Assembly (NCBI RefSeq): GCF_015461845.1
Contig: NZ_JACOPW010000001.1
Location: 186,001-250,000 of the forward strand
DNA: 64,000 nt
Direction: 5' to 3'
Origin: Pseudomonas mucoides
Lineage (GTDB): Bacteria > Pseudomonadota > Gammaproteobacteria > Pseudomonadales > Pseudomonadaceae
Positions 17,086 to 26,412 of the stretch are shown here, piece by piece. A program made the translations under genes and the position numbers. How positions within the stretch are numbered: the stretch's first letter is position 1; each line of letters begins with the position of its first letter. A model generated the notes under the pieces. The model worked only from the letters and a program-made list of their open reading frames with translations. It was not told where the DNA came from and did not search any database.

Positions 17086-17205
17086 AGCGTTGCAAAGCTG
17101 GTTGTTGTCCAGGGGAGCTGTCGATACCAGAGAACCCTCAAGGGGTTGGGCGCCTTGGCCGAACATTTTTGACGGCACTACGCGACACCAGCGTGCGGAT
17201 TGTAT

Positions 17206-18321
17206 TCAGCGGATCTTTTTCCATTGATCATTGCTCATCGCCAAGCGAAATCCGAGATGTGACATGGCATTCATCGGATCCGCCCCCTGCCTGGCACTGG
17301 TTCGAAAGCTCGTGCAGTAGCTGTCGCTACAAAGAAAAGATCCACCTCGAATCACACGCTGAGGCGCGTTGGCCGTTGCCCCGAGTGCTGGGTCATAGCT
17401 GTCCGGCGGCCCCACCGGGTTAGACGAGACTCCGCCAGCTGACTGACGTTTGAGTTCAAGGTTAAAGGCATCAGTACGATACCAATCGGCGACCCACTGC
17501 CAAACGTTCCCGGACATGTCGTACAGCCCATACGCGTTAGGTTTGTAACTTCCTACCGGTTGGGTGCCAATCTTGAATGTATTGCTGGACCCGGTCACTG
17601 GAAACGGTTGTACCTCATCCCAGGTGTTGGCCATTTTTTGGCCGCCCGGCGTGAAATCATTCCCCCACGCATAGTCCGCTTGTTTCAGCCCCCCTCTTGC
17701 GGCGTATTCCCATTCCGCCTCGGTCAGCAGACGTTTATGTGCCCACTGCGCGTACGCCTCCGCGTCTTCATGTGAAACCTGAACGACCGGATGGGTTTCC
17801 TTGCCCTCGATGCTACTGCCCGGGCCTGACGGATGACGCCAGTTGGCCCCGGGAACAAATGCCCACCACTGGCTGAAATCATCCAGGGGGATTGGCCTGT
17901 CCGTGCCCACGAAAACCAATGCGCCAGGCACCATGACACTGTCGTCCGGCTCTGGAGTACCTGCGGGTAGCTGTACTTTCAGATCGTCCCATTCAGGCTT
18001 GCGTTCGGCAGTAGTGACGTAATGTGTTTCAGCAATGAAGCGGGCGAAATCGGCATTAGTGACATCATGACGGTCAATCCAGAAACCATCGAGCCGAACC
18101 TTGTGAGCCGGCCCCTCACTGGGCTTCGCCTTCTTGTTATCGCTCCCCATCAAGAACTCGCCGGCAGGAATCCAGACCATCTCCGGGGGGCCATTTTTTC
18201 CATCACCCAGCGTCATGGGCGATGGATCACGAAGGTGCTGATACACCGCGAAAGCCAGGCCGACAGTCAGAAGTCCGACTGCAACAATGGCATTGCTCCA
18301 GCGTTTGTTCTTGAGCTGCAT
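17206..18321 (-). CDS. Formylglycine-generating enzyme (sulfatase-modifying factor family)
   Basis: The C-terminal ~310 residues form an FGE-sulfatase domain: PPEMVWIPAGEFLMGSD at its start, YDMSGNVWQWVADWY in the middle, and RVIRGGSFLCSDSYCTSFRTSAR near the end. The two cysteines of FLCSDSYC match the copper-binding active-site pair of true FGE, and LGFRLA closes the fold. A membrane anchor (AIVAVGLLTVGLAFAVY) precedes it. The start is uncertain: ATG 18321 or a TTG at 18408, neither with a strong site. The divergent gene is a cysteine-type sulfatase, the expected substrate for conversion of Cys to formylglycine. Confidence 0.83.
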   Translation of the reverse strand: MQLKNKRWSNAIVAVGLLTVGLAFAVYQHLRDPSPMTLGDGKNGPPEMVWIPAGEFLMGSDNKKAKPSEGPAHKVRLDGFWIDRHDVTNADFARFIAETHYVTTAERKPEWDDLKVQLPAGTPEPDDSVMVPGALVFVGTDRPIPLDDFSQWWAFVPGANWRHPSGPGSSIEGKETHPVVQVSHEDAEAYAQWAHKRLLTEAEWEYAARGGLKQADYAWGNDFTPGGQKMANTWDEVQPFPVTGSSNTFKIGTQPVGSYKPNAYGLYDMSGNVWQWVADWYRTDAFNLELKRQSAGGVSSNPVGPPDSYDPALGATANAPQRVIRGGSFLCSDSYCTSFRTSARQGADPMNAMSHLGFRLAMSNDQWKKIR

Positions 18322-18509
18322 CGGCGCGTCCACGGGTTTGTCTGGCTGCGAGGATTGTGCGGTTGATCGCTGACCGAGCGCACCTGCAAAGACTGGTTCA
18401 ATTGACAAATATCAATAAAGGCAACACCAACACAGGCCACTTTTAATCGCGCACATTCCCTGTCCGAGCGGCAACCCGTTTGCAGCGGTGTGTTCCCAAA
18501 CAGGAGCCA

Positions 18510-21038
18510 ATGATGATCCCTCCTCGTTCAACCTCGGTGCGGCGAACCGTCTCTCCCCTGCTGCTATGCCTTGCCCTCGGCGTGTACACCAACAACCCTC
18601 AGGCCGATCAACTCAATGGTCCGCCGGGCACGACCAGCACCACCCGAATCATTTCCGGCGATCAGCTACCGGCGCCCGACATACCGTTCGGGGGCACGAT
18701 CACGGACATTGCGCAAAGCTCCAAACCCTACTGGCCGGCGACCATCGTGCCGCCCAAGGGCGCGCCGAATGTGCTGCTGATCATCACCGATGACGCTGGC
18801 TACGGGGTATCCAGCACCTTTGGCGGGGTGATTCCAACGCCCGCCATGGATCGCATCGCGGCCAACGGCCTGCGCTACACCCAATTCAACTCCACCGCGC
18901 TGTGCTCACCGACCCGCGCGGCACTCATTACCGGACGTAACCACCACTCGGTCGGTTTCGGGACTGTTTCCGAAACGGCCACCGGTTATCCCGGCTATGA
19001 CAGCATCATCGAAAAAAACACGTCGACGATCGGCCGCATTTTGCAAGATAACGGTTACCACACCTCCTGGTTCGGCAAGGATCACAACACCCCAGCCTTC
19101 CAGGCCAGCCAGGCCGGGCCCTTCGGTCAGTGGCCAACCGGTATGGGGTTTGAGTACTTCTATGGCTTTATCGGTGGCGACACCAATCAGTGGCAGCCCA
19201 ACCTGTTCCGCAACACCACACAAATCTATCCATTCGAGGGCAAGCCTGGCTGGAACCTGACCACGGCAATGGCCGACGATGCGATCGACTACATGCAACG
19301 CATGAACGCCCTGACCCCGGACCGTCCATTCTTTGTCTACTACGCACCCGGCGGCACCCACGCGCCACATAACGCTACGCAGGAGTGGATCAAGAAGATC
19401 AGCGACATGCACCTCTTCGATGGCGGCTGGAACCAGCTGCGCGAGACTATCTTTGCCAACCAGAAAAAGCTCGGTGTGATTCCGCCGGACACCCGACTGA
19501 CCCCTTGGCCCAACGATCTGTTGCCCGACTGGAACAGCCTGAGCGCCGACCAGAAGAAGTTGTATATCCGCCAGGTTGAGGTGTTCGCCGCTTACGAGGC
19601 CTATACCGACCATGAGATCGGCCGCGTGATCCAGTCCATCGAGGACATGGGCAAACTGGACAACACCCTGATCATCTATATCACCGGCGACAACGGCACC
19701 AGTGCTGAAGGGCAGATGTTCGGAACACCTAATGAAGTCGCCATGTTCAACGGCGTGCAAATACCGGTCGAGTTGCAACTGAAGAAATACTACGACGCCT
19801 GGGGCAGCGACCAGACCTACAACCACATGGCTGCTGGCTGGGCCTGGGCCTTTGATGTGCCCTTTACATGGGTCAAGCAGATCGCATCGCACCTGGGCGG
19901 CGTGCGTCAGGGCATGGCCATTTCCTGGCCCTCGCGAATCACCGACAAGGGCGGCATCCGTACCCAGTTCCACCACGTCATCGACATTGTGCCGACCATC
20001 CTGGAGGCCACCGGCGTCAGTGCGCCGAACACGGTCAACGGCATTGCCCAGAAGCCCATTGAAGGCAACAGCCTGCTTTACACCTTCGACAAGACAAACG
20101 CCCAGGCCCCCTCTGCCCACAAGACTCAATACTTCGAAATGCTCGGCGACCACGCGCTCTACCACGACGGCTGGATGGCCAGTACCAAAGTGGTGCGGGC
20201 CCCTTGGAATATGACCGCCAAAGCCTCCGACCCCATGCAGATGCAATGGGAGTTGTACAACCTGAACGAGGACTACTCACAGTCCACCGATCTGGCGTTG
20301 CAGAACCCGGAGAAGCTCAAACAGCTGCAGGCCATGTTCATGGATGAAGCGCGCAAGTATCAGGTACTGCCGCTCGACACTTCAGTACTGCCGCGGATGA
20401 TAGCCCCAAGGCCGAGCATTACGGCCGGACGCAACGTGTTCACCTGGGAACATCCTCTGAAGGGCACACCCAATGGCGATGCGCCGAGCGTGCTGAATAC
20501 GTCCTACACCTACACAGCCGAGGTGGAAGTTGGCGATAACGGTGCCGAAGGCATGTTGATCACCCAGGGCGGACGTTTCGCTGGCTACGGCTTCTACCTT
20601 CTGAAGAGCAAACCGGTGTTCCTGTGGAACCTGATCGATCTGGAGCGGGTACGCTGGGCTGGTGCCGACGCGCTCACACCGGGCAAACATGTGCTGGAAT
20701 TCGACTTCAAGTACGACGGTCTCGGCGCTGCAACGCTGGCGTTCAACAGTTTTTCGGGCGTCGGTCTCGGCGGAATGGGCACGCTCAAGGTGGACGGCAA
20801 AGTCGTCGACCAACACAAAATGGAGCACAGCCTTCCCTTCACCCTGGCCTGGGATGAAAGTCTGGATATCGGATCTGACACCCTCACCGGGGTCAACGAC
20901 GCTGACTATCTGCCGCCGTTCACGTTCACCGGCAAGCTGAACAAACTGACGCTGAAGATTGACCGTCCCGAGTTGACCCAAGCCGATATCGAGAAGTTGA
21001 AGCAGGCCCAGCAAGCCATCGAAAGCGGCAAAGAGTAA
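18510..21038 (+). CDS. Cysteine-type arylsulfatase
   Basis: An 842-residue sulfatase with a signal peptide (VRRTVSPLLLCLALGVYTNNPQA). NVLLIITDDAGYG supplies metal ligands, and TALCSPTRAALITGR holds the target Cys132 of formylglycine modification (CxPxR). Later motifs GKDHN and ITGDNGTSAEG complete the metal site. The last ~200 residues form an extra beta-rich domain beyond the usual ~540-residue AtsA. It likely hydrolyses sulfate esters in the periplasm. The divergent FGE gene supplies the maturation enzyme. AGGAG precedes the ATG. Confidence 0.87.
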   Translation: MMIPPRSTSVRRTVSPLLLCLALGVYTNNPQADQLNGPPGTTSTTRIISGDQLPAPDIPFGGTITDIAQSSKPYWPATIVPPKGAPNVLLIITDDAGYGVSSTFGGVIPTPAMDRIAANGLRYTQFNSTALCSPTRAALITGRNHHSVGFGTVSETATGYPGYDSIIEKNTSTIGRILQDNGYHTSWFGKDHNTPAFQASQAGPFGQWPTGMGFEYFYGFIGGDTNQWQPNLFRNTTQIYPFEGKPGWNLTTAMADDAIDYMQRMNALTPDRPFFVYYAPGGTHAPHNATQEWIKKISDMHLFDGGWNQLRETIFANQKKLGVIPPDTRLTPWPNDLLPDWNSLSADQKKLYIRQVEVFAAYEAYTDHEIGRVIQSIEDMGKLDNTLIIYITGDNGTSAEGQMFGTPNEVAMFNGVQIPVELQLKKYYDAWGSDQTYNHMAAGWAWAFDVPFTWVKQIASHLGGVRQGMAISWPSRITDKGGIRTQFHHVIDIVPTILEATGVSAPNTVNGIAQKPIEGNSLLYTFDKTNAQAPSAHKTQYFEMLGDHALYHDGWMASTKVVRAPWNMTAKASDPMQMQWELYNLNEDYSQSTDLALQNPEKLKQLQAMFMDEARKYQVLPLDTSVLPRMIAPRPSITAGRNVFTWEHPLKGTPNGDAPSVLNTSYTYTAEVEVGDNGAEGMLITQGGRFAGYGFYLLKSKPVFLWNLIDLERVRWAGADALTPGKHVLEFDFKYDGLGAATLAFNSFSGVGLGGMGTLKVDGKVVDQHKMEHSLPFTLAWDESLDIGSDTLTGVNDADYLPPFTFTGKLNKLTLKIDRPELTQADIEKLKQAQQAIESGKE

Positions 21039-21281
21039 CGCATGAATTCAAAATACGCGGCGATACAGGTTGCACGCGCGCCGACGAACCAAGGAGTAAA
21101 TTGACCCGGCGACGGTTGCAACTAAACCGTCGCTATCCAACCGCCGGCCAACCTCCGCGAAACGGGATGCCAAAGCTGTGTTTGTTGCGGCGATGCGATC
21201 TGGAGGAGGCAGTGAGTTCCAAGTGGCGCCTTATTCCAGCCTGGAAAATGGCAGATACTCGGCCTATAGGGGGGCTCTCAA

Positions 21282-21716
21282 TTGAACGAGTTCATTCCTG
21301 ACGCTGTACGGTTGTCCCACATCTTTTCACAAGCAACAGCCCCTACGTTTTTCTTGGGTGCAATAGCGGCGTTCGTTTCGTTAATGTCTTCGAGGTTATC
21401 AGTTGTCATCGACCGTACACGGGTACTCAATGCGATCCCCGAAGACGACCTGAGCCGTGCGCACCTCAGGGTCGACCTGGAGCGATTGCGGCGGAGGGCT
21501 GACTTATTGAGCGCCGGTATCCTGTCTTCTTTACGCGGCGGACTGTGCGCCACCCTGCTGCTCGCTATTATCTTTTTAACCGAGTTCATCGGTTTCAAGT
21601 ACGCCTATGGTGCCGGTCTACTTTTCGTCGTTGCCACGTACTTCCTCGGTGTAGGTCTTTTTCGATTCGCCCAGGAAGCTAAAATCAGTGTTAGTTCGGC
21701 AGATGAACACCTGTGA
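21282..21716 (+). CDS. DUF2721 domain-containing membrane protein
   Basis: A 144-residue inner-membrane protein read from TTG at 21282. An N-terminal helix (TAPTFFLGAIAAFVSLMSSRLSVVIDRTR) is followed by a charged loop (LERLRRRADLLS) and two further hydrophobic helices, the DUF2721 pattern. Function unknown. GGGGGG lies upstream of the start. No ATG start is available in the conserved part. Confidence 0.7.
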   Translation: MNEFIPDAVRLSHIFSQATAPTFFLGAIAAFVSLMSSRLSVVIDRTRVLNAIPEDDLSRAHLRVDLERLRRRADLLSAGILSSLRGGLCATLLLAIIFLTEFIGFKYAYGAGLLFVVATYFLGVGLFRFAQEAKISVSSADEHL

Positions 21717-21840
21717 CCGATTCAAATTGCAAATACCCAGTCCGGAGTCCCGAGACACAGAGCGATGGTGTAACGCTATCGCCGTGCTCATCGTCAGCGG
21801 AACAGAGGCAAATGACGCACTGCCTCAGGCGAACGAAATC

Positions 21841-21945
21841 CCTGTAGGCGTGAGCCTGCTCGCGATGGCGATGTGTCACTCAGCATCGGTGCTGGATGGG
21901 CGGCCGTCTTCGCGAGCAGGCTCACGCCTACAGGGGGTTGTGTTT
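21841..21945. repeat. REP inverted pair
   Basis: CCTGTAGGCGTGAGCCTGCTCGCGATGGC and its complement CGCGAGCAGGCTCACGCCTACAGG face each other around a ~45-base spacer. This is a textbook Pseudomonas REP doublet. The frame reading through it (with PVGVSLLAMA) is not a gene. Confidence 0.85.
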
Positions 21946-22018
21946 TGCCTGAGGGGTATTCAGGGGACTTCAATAGTCCGTGTATTGTCTTTTTGCCTGG
22001 CCCGCACCAAATTCAAGA

Positions 22019-22591
22019 TCATCGCTGGCGCTGATTGACCGCATTGCCGGATCGGCCCGGCAGCATGCGGGTCAGGGTGTTGTCGCGGACCCAATAGTGA
22101 TGAAACAGCCCCGCTGCCGCGTGCAAACCGATCAGCCAGTAACCGGCGCTGCCGAGCAGTTCGTGCCAATGCTTGAACTGCCGGGCCAGATCAGGATCAA
22201 CCGCCACCAATGACGGCAGGTAGAACCCGAAATAGGGCATCGGCTTGCCGCCGGCCGAGAGCATCAGCCAGGCCAGCAGCGGGGTGGCGATCATCAATCC
22301 GTACAACGCCAGATGCATCAGGTGCGAAATGCCGGTCTGCCACAGGGGCAATGCCGGGGTGATGGGCGGACGAGGCGTGAGTCGCCCCAGCAGCCTCACC
22401 CAGACCAATATGAAAATGCTCAACCCGAACAGCCCATGAAGCCCCAGAAACAGGCCCTTCAACGCATGCCCGCGGGGGAGCATGCCTTTGAGCTCGATAC
22501 TGGTGTAGACGCCGACAAACAAGCCCAGCATCAGCCAGTGCATGATCATCGACAGTTTTCCATAGCGAGGTGCTGCTGAGTCGCGGGTCAT
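22019..22591 (-). CDS. Cytochrome b561 family protein
   Basis: A 190-residue membrane protein with four hydrophobic helices. Candidate haem histidines are His18 in MIMHWLML, His53 in LGLHGLFG, His-containing FKHWHELLG and the final GLHAAAGLFHHYW. This matches the diheme CybB family, which passes electrons from the ubiquinol pool, possibly to superoxide. It lies divergent from the operon beginning at 22797, with PmrA-type boxes in between, so both may respond to the same regulator. Confidence 0.82.
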   Translation of the reverse strand: MTRDSAAPRYGKLSMIMHWLMLGLFVGVYTSIELKGMLPRGHALKGLFLGLHGLFGLSIFILVWVRLLGRLTPRPPITPALPLWQTGISHLMHLALYGLMIATPLLAWLMLSAGGKPMPYFGFYLPSLVAVDPDLARQFKHWHELLGSAGYWLIGLHAAAGLFHHYWVRDNTLTRMLPGRSGNAVNQRQR

Positions 22592-22688
22592 AAGGGGCCT
22601 CGTAAAGTTGTTGCCGGCTGGCGAGTCATTCGCCTTACCTGGGTCCGATGTGTCACCGAACTGACTGGCCGCACATTGCCCGCCAAGT

Positions 22689-22705
22689 CTTAAGGCAGTC
22701 TGAAG
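22689..22705 (+). promoter_or_regulatory. PmrA/QseB-type box 1
   Basis: CTTAAG-GCAGT-CTGAAG, a direct repeat with 5-base spacing, fits the PmrA-family response-regulator box (YTTAAK-N5-YTTAAK). It lies about 90 bases before the first gene of the operon and close to the divergent cytochrome b561 gene. The likely ligand is the response regulator encoded at 27065. Confidence 0.6.
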
Positions 22706-22731
22706 ACCGCTGCCCTCCTCCTTTTTTCCAC

Positions 22732-22748
22732 CTTCAGACTCTCTTAAG
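22732..22748 (-). promoter_or_regulatory. PmrA/QseB-type box 2 (inverted)
   Basis: On the minus strand this reads CTTAAG-AGAGT-CTGAAG, the same pattern as box 1 but in opposite orientation, 26 bases away. The inverted arrangement between divergent genes suggests control of both directions. Confidence 0.6.
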
Positions 22749-22796
22749 TATTGCCTTCAATACTCTTCCTCAATTGAACCGTGGAGGCGTCTTCCC

Positions 22797-23474
22797 ATGC
22801 CCGATTTTGAGTGGAACATCGCGCTCCCCCTGCGTTTCGGCCAATCCGAAACCGAACAGATGAGTTTGCACAGAGCGCTGCCGGACGAGCCCCGGCGCCC
22901 CCTCTTTGAAGACTTTATCCAGCAACGCTTTCGCAAGGCCCACGGTGCCGACATCCGTCATTTCATGCCCGAACTGTTCGGCATGAGCAACGCGGCGGGC
23001 GAACTGTGTGCGGTGGCCGGGATTCGTCTCGCGAGTCTTGGGCAGTTGTTTCTGGAGCGTTATCTGGACGAATCGATCGACCCGCTGATCAGCGCGGCCG
23101 CCGATCGCCCCGTGGACCGTGCCGGCATCGTCGAAGTCGGCAACCTGGCCGCCAGTGACACCGGCAGCGCACGGATGAGCATCATCGCCATCACCTACCT
23201 TCTGGCCATGGGTGGCCTGGAGTGGGTGGCGTTCACCGGCAATGTCGGCCTGGTCAACAGCTTTCATCGCCTGGGCTTGAAACCCGTGACGCTGTGCGCC
23301 GCCGATCCCGAGCGGCTGGGTGATGAGCGCCACCACTGGGGCAGTTATTACGAAAGCAAGCCCTGGGTACACGTGGGCAACATTCGCGCCGGCTTCATCC
23401 ATTTGCACAACAGCGGGATGTTCAGTCGCCTGGGGTTGCCAACGTCCAATGAGGAGTCCAGCCATGTCGCCTGA
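22797..23474 (+). CDS. Thermostable hemolysin family protein (GNAT-like fold)
   Basis: A 225-residue protein of the T_hemolysin family. FIQQRFRKAHGADIRHFMPELFG is followed by AVAGIRLAS, then LERYLDESID and VEVGNLAASDTGSARM, a layout related to autoinducer/acetyltransferase folds. Despite the historical name from Vibrio, this family resembles acyltransferases more than pore-forming toxins. There is no signal peptide, so it is likely cytosolic. GTGGAGGCG precedes the ATG. Its stop overlaps the next gene by 11 bases, fixing it as the first gene of the operon. Confidence 0.78.
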   Translation: MPDFEWNIALPLRFGQSETEQMSLHRALPDEPRRPLFEDFIQQRFRKAHGADIRHFMPELFGMSNAAGELCAVAGIRLASLGQLFLERYLDESIDPLISAAADRPVDRAGIVEVGNLAASDTGSARMSIIAITYLLAMGGLEWVAFTGNVGLVNSFHRLGLKPVTLCAADPERLGDERHHWGSYYESKPWVHVGNIRAGFIHLHNSGMFSRLGLPTSNEESSHVA

Positions 23475-24945
23475 AACCGAACGGTTCAAACAGACCCTGC
23501 GCAACCATGCCGAACGCACACCCAGCACGATTGCGTTGTGGGGCGATCAGGTGAAGGTGGACTACGCCACGCTGTACGCCGAAGTGCTGACTCGCCAGCA
23601 GCGTCTGCGCGATGAACACGTCAGGGTGCTTGCGCTGGCCCTGGACAATGGCGTTGAAGCGATGCTCTGGGACCTGGCCGCGTTGTTCGAAGGCCTGACC
23701 TGCCTGACGTTGCCACCGTTTTTCAGCCCGGCCCAGCGCCGCCACTGCCTGGAACAGAGTCACGCCGAACGGGTGATTGCCGAGCCGCAGCTGGACGCCG
23801 AACTGCAGGAGGCCGGCTACGAGAAAGCCGACGGGTTCTGGTGCCGGACCTTCATGGACGCGAATCGCCTGCCCGAGGGGACCGCCAAACTGACCTTCAC
23901 CTCCGGCACCACGGGTACGCCCAAAGGCGTGTGCCTGAGCGCGGAGAGTATTTTGACGGTCGCTCGCGAACTGGATCAGGCCAGCAAACCCACCGATCCG
24001 CAGCATCACCTGGCGCTGTTGCCCTTGGCGATCCTGCTGGAAAACCTCGGTTGTTATGCCGCGTTGTATGCCGGCGCGACCTTGAGCGTGCCCAGCCAGA
24101 AATCCCTCGGCATCCAAGGGGCCAGCGGAGTGGACGTGCCACAGATGCTCGGTTGCCTGGCCGCCCGCGCCCCCGAGAGCCTGATCCTGGTGCCGCAGCT
24201 GTTACTAATGTTGGTCAGTGCCGCCGAGCAGAAAGCCTTCAACCCCGGCACGCTGCGTTTTGCCGCAGTGGGTGGCGCACGGGTGTCCGAGGAATTGCTG
24301 CACCGTGCTCGACGTATCGGCCTGCCGGTTTACGAAGGCTACGGACTGTCGGAGTGCGCCTCGGTGGTGTGCCTTAATCGGCCCGGCGCGCGCCGTCCCG
24401 GCAGCGTGGGCCAGCCCCTGCCCCATGTAGAGATTCGCTTGGCTCAGGACGGCGAAGTGCTGGTCAAGGGTTCGACCTTGCTGGGCTATCTGGGCGAAGC
24501 ACCGCCCACCGATGATTGGTGGCCGACCGGTGATCTCGGCGAATTTGACCCCGAAGGTTTTCTCTACCTCAACGGGCGCAAGAAACATCAATTCGTCACC
24601 AGTTTCGGGCGCAACGTGAACCCGGAGTGGGTCGAGTCCGAATTGACCCAGCGCCGCCACATCGCCCAGGCCTTCGTCTACGGCGAAGCCCTGCCCTACA
24701 ACCATGCGCTGCTCTGGCCCTCGCGTCCTGAATGCACCGACGACGAACTCGCCGCCACCGTCGCCCAGGCCAACGAAGCCTTGCCCGATTACGCCCAGGT
24801 CCACCACTGGACCCGACTGGATCAACCCTTCACCCCCGCCAATGGCCTGCTTACCGCCAATGGCCGACTGCGCCGTGACGCCATCGTCGAGCGTTACCGG
24901 GCGCAACTGTCTGAATCTGTCTTTTCCGAGGAATCCGCATCATGA
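23464..24945 (+). CDS. AMP-binding acyl-CoA/acyl ligase
   Basis: A 493-residue adenylate-forming enzyme. The phosphate loop is LTFTSGTTGTPKG near residue 145, YEGYGLSE lies near 289, TGDLGEF near 355 and GRKKHQFVTSFGRNVNPEWVE near 368 (adenine-binding and hinge motifs). It is shorter than typical long-chain acyl-CoA ligases. Expected reaction: activation of a carboxylic acid, probably a fatty acid, as acyl-AMP and perhaps the thioester. The ATG lies inside the end of the upstream gene; the stop overlaps the next start (ATGA). Confidence 0.85.
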   Translation: MSPETERFKQTLRNHAERTPSTIALWGDQVKVDYATLYAEVLTRQQRLRDEHVRVLALALDNGVEAMLWDLAALFEGLTCLTLPPFFSPAQRRHCLEQSHAERVIAEPQLDAELQEAGYEKADGFWCRTFMDANRLPEGTAKLTFTSGTTGTPKGVCLSAESILTVARELDQASKPTDPQHHLALLPLAILLENLGCYAALYAGATLSVPSQKSLGIQGASGVDVPQMLGCLAARAPESLILVPQLLLMLVSAAEQKAFNPGTLRFAAVGGARVSEELLHRARRIGLPVYEGYGLSECASVVCLNRPGARRPGSVGQPLPHVEIRLAQDGEVLVKGSTLLGYLGEAPPTDDWWPTGDLGEFDPEGFLYLNGRKKHQFVTSFGRNVNPEWVESELTQRRHIAQAFVYGEALPYNHALLWPSRPECTDDELAATVAQANEALPDYAQVHHWTRLDQPFTPANGLLTANGRLRRDAIVERYRAQLSESVFSEESAS

Positions 24946-25616
24946 GTTTTTTCGACAGGCTGCAAGAAGCCACGCAACAAGAACGCCATGCGCTGTTCAA
25001 TCTGCCGATCATTATCGACGCCCTGGAGGGCAAGGTCAGCCTGGAAAGTTACCGCGCGTTTCTGGCGCAAGCCTATTACCACGTACGCCACACCGTGCCC
25101 TTGATGATGGCCTGCGGCGCGCGTCTGCCGTTGCGTCTGGAATGGCTGCGCAAAGCCGTTTGCGAATACATCGAGGATGAATACGGCCACGAACAATGGA
25201 TCCTCAATGACATCGAGGCCTGCGGCGGCGACAAGGTTGCGGTGCGCGACGGTCATCCGAGCCTGCCCATCGAGTTGATGGTCAGTTTTCTCTACGACTT
25301 GATTGCCCGGGACAACCCGGTCGGCCTGTTCGGGATGGTCAACGTGCTGGAAGGCACCAGCATCGCCCTGGCCACTCACGCCGCCGGCAGTATTCGCGAG
25401 CGGCTGGACTTGCCGGAAAGTGCCTTCAGCTACCTCAGCTCCCATGGCTCCCTGGACATCGAGCACATGCAGACTTATCGCCGCCTGATGAACACCCTCG
25501 ATGATCCGGCCGACCAGGCTGCGGTCATTCACGCGTCCAAAGTGGTGTACACGCTGTACACCGACATGTTCCGTGGCTTGCCACGCGACGGGGAGACATT
25601 GCATGCGCCTGTCTGA
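24942..25616 (+). CDS. TenA/PqqC-like haem-oxygenase-fold diiron oxidase (HDO)
   Basis: A 224-residue all-helical protein. The metal-ligand pattern of HDO enzymes is complete: Glu80-x2-His83 in EYGHE, Glu137 in NVLEGTS, and His168-x3-Asp172-x2-His175 in SSHGSLDIEHM. Characterised HDO proteins include UndA (fatty acid to terminal alkene) and CADD. It thus likely binds two irons and oxidises a substrate with O2, not thiaminase chemistry. Its place directly after an acyl ligase points to a fatty-acid-derived substrate. The product is unknown. Confidence 0.8.
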   Translation: MSFFDRLQEATQQERHALFNLPIIIDALEGKVSLESYRAFLAQAYYHVRHTVPLMMACGARLPLRLEWLRKAVCEYIEDEYGHEQWILNDIEACGGDKVAVRDGHPSLPIELMVSFLYDLIARDNPVGLFGMVNVLEGTSIALATHAAGSIRERLDLPESAFSYLSSHGSLDIEHMQTYRRLMNTLDDPADQAAVIHASKVVYTLYTDMFRGLPRDGETLHAPV

Positions 25617-26412
25617 AGCTCGTGTGGTACTCACCGGTGCCAGCGGTGGCATCGGCCTGGCGATCGCAACCGCCCTGTGCGCCAGCCGTGCCCGAGTGCT
25701 GGCGGTCGCGCGGCAAGAGGCACCGTTGGCGCCGTTGCTGGCGCGCTATCCGCAGCAGCTGTGCTGGATCGGCGCGGACCTGACCGTCCTCACCGATCGG
25801 CGCAAGGTGTTGGCTGCTGCCCAAGCCATTGGCGGGATCAACCTGTTGATCAACGCCGCCGGAATCAATCACTTCGCCATGCTCGAACAACTCGAGGACA
25901 GCGAAATCCACGCAATGATGGCGGTCAACATCAGCGCGCCGATCTGCCTGACCAAACTCTTGCTGCCGCTGCTCAAGGAAGCCGAAAGCGCGATGGTGGT
26001 GAACGTCGGCTCAACCTACGGTTCCATCGGCTACCCCGGCTATGCCAGCTATTGCGCCACCAAGTTTGCCCTGCGCGGGTTTTCCGAAGCCTTGCGCCGG
26101 GAACTGGCGGACACCCGCGTCAACGTGTTGTATGTCGCCCCCCGCGCCACCCGCACCCGGATGAACAGCCCGGCGGCCCAAGCCTTGAATGATGCACTCA
26201 AAGCCAACGTCGATGATCCGCAAACGGTCGCGGCTGCCGTGATCCATGCCATCGCCGGTGATCACCGCGATTTGTACCTGGGCTGGCCGGAACGCTTTTT
26301 CGTGCGCCTGAACAGTCTGCTGCCCCATCTGGTGGACAAGGGCTTGCGCAAGCAATTGCCGCTGATCCGTCGTCTGAGCGAAAAACCTGACAACGAGCAC
26401 TTGAAACCATGA
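25603..26412 (+). CDS. SDR family oxidoreductase
   Basis: A 269-residue short-chain dehydrogenase: TGASGGIG near residue 12, NAAGIN near 85, GSTYGSIGYPGYASYCATK with the YxxxK active site near 150, and an extended helical C-terminus (FFVRLNSLLPHLVDKGLRKQLP) that may contact membrane or lipid. The ATG overlaps the previous stop by 14 bases. It probably reduces or oxidises a ketone/aldehyde intermediate in the operon's pathway. Confidence 0.83.
   Translation: MRLSEARVVLTGASGGIGLAIATALCASRARVLAVARQEAPLAPLLARYPQQLCWIGADLTVLTDRRKVLAAAQAIGGINLLINAAGINHFAMLEQLEDSEIHAMMAVNISAPICLTKLLLPLLKEAESAMVVNVGSTYGSIGYPGYASYCATKFALRGFSEALRRELADTRVNVLYVAPRATRTRMNSPAAQALNDALKANVDDPQTVAAAVIHAIAGDHRDLYLGWPERFFVRLNSLLPHLVDKGLRKQLPLIRRLSEKPDNEHLKP

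Noticed and set aside
18906..20246. 446-residue frame opposite the sulfatase
   Set aside because: Sense strand carries all sulfatase motifs; the antisense frame is a codon-bias artefact.
21688..22038. Frame containing PVGVSLLAMA
   Set aside because: This is a translation of the REP doublet at 21841-21945, not a conserved protein.
22797..23474. Reading the 'thermostable hemolysin' as a secreted toxin
   Set aside because: No signal peptide, GNAT-like layout and an enzyme-rich operon argue against a pore-forming toxin.
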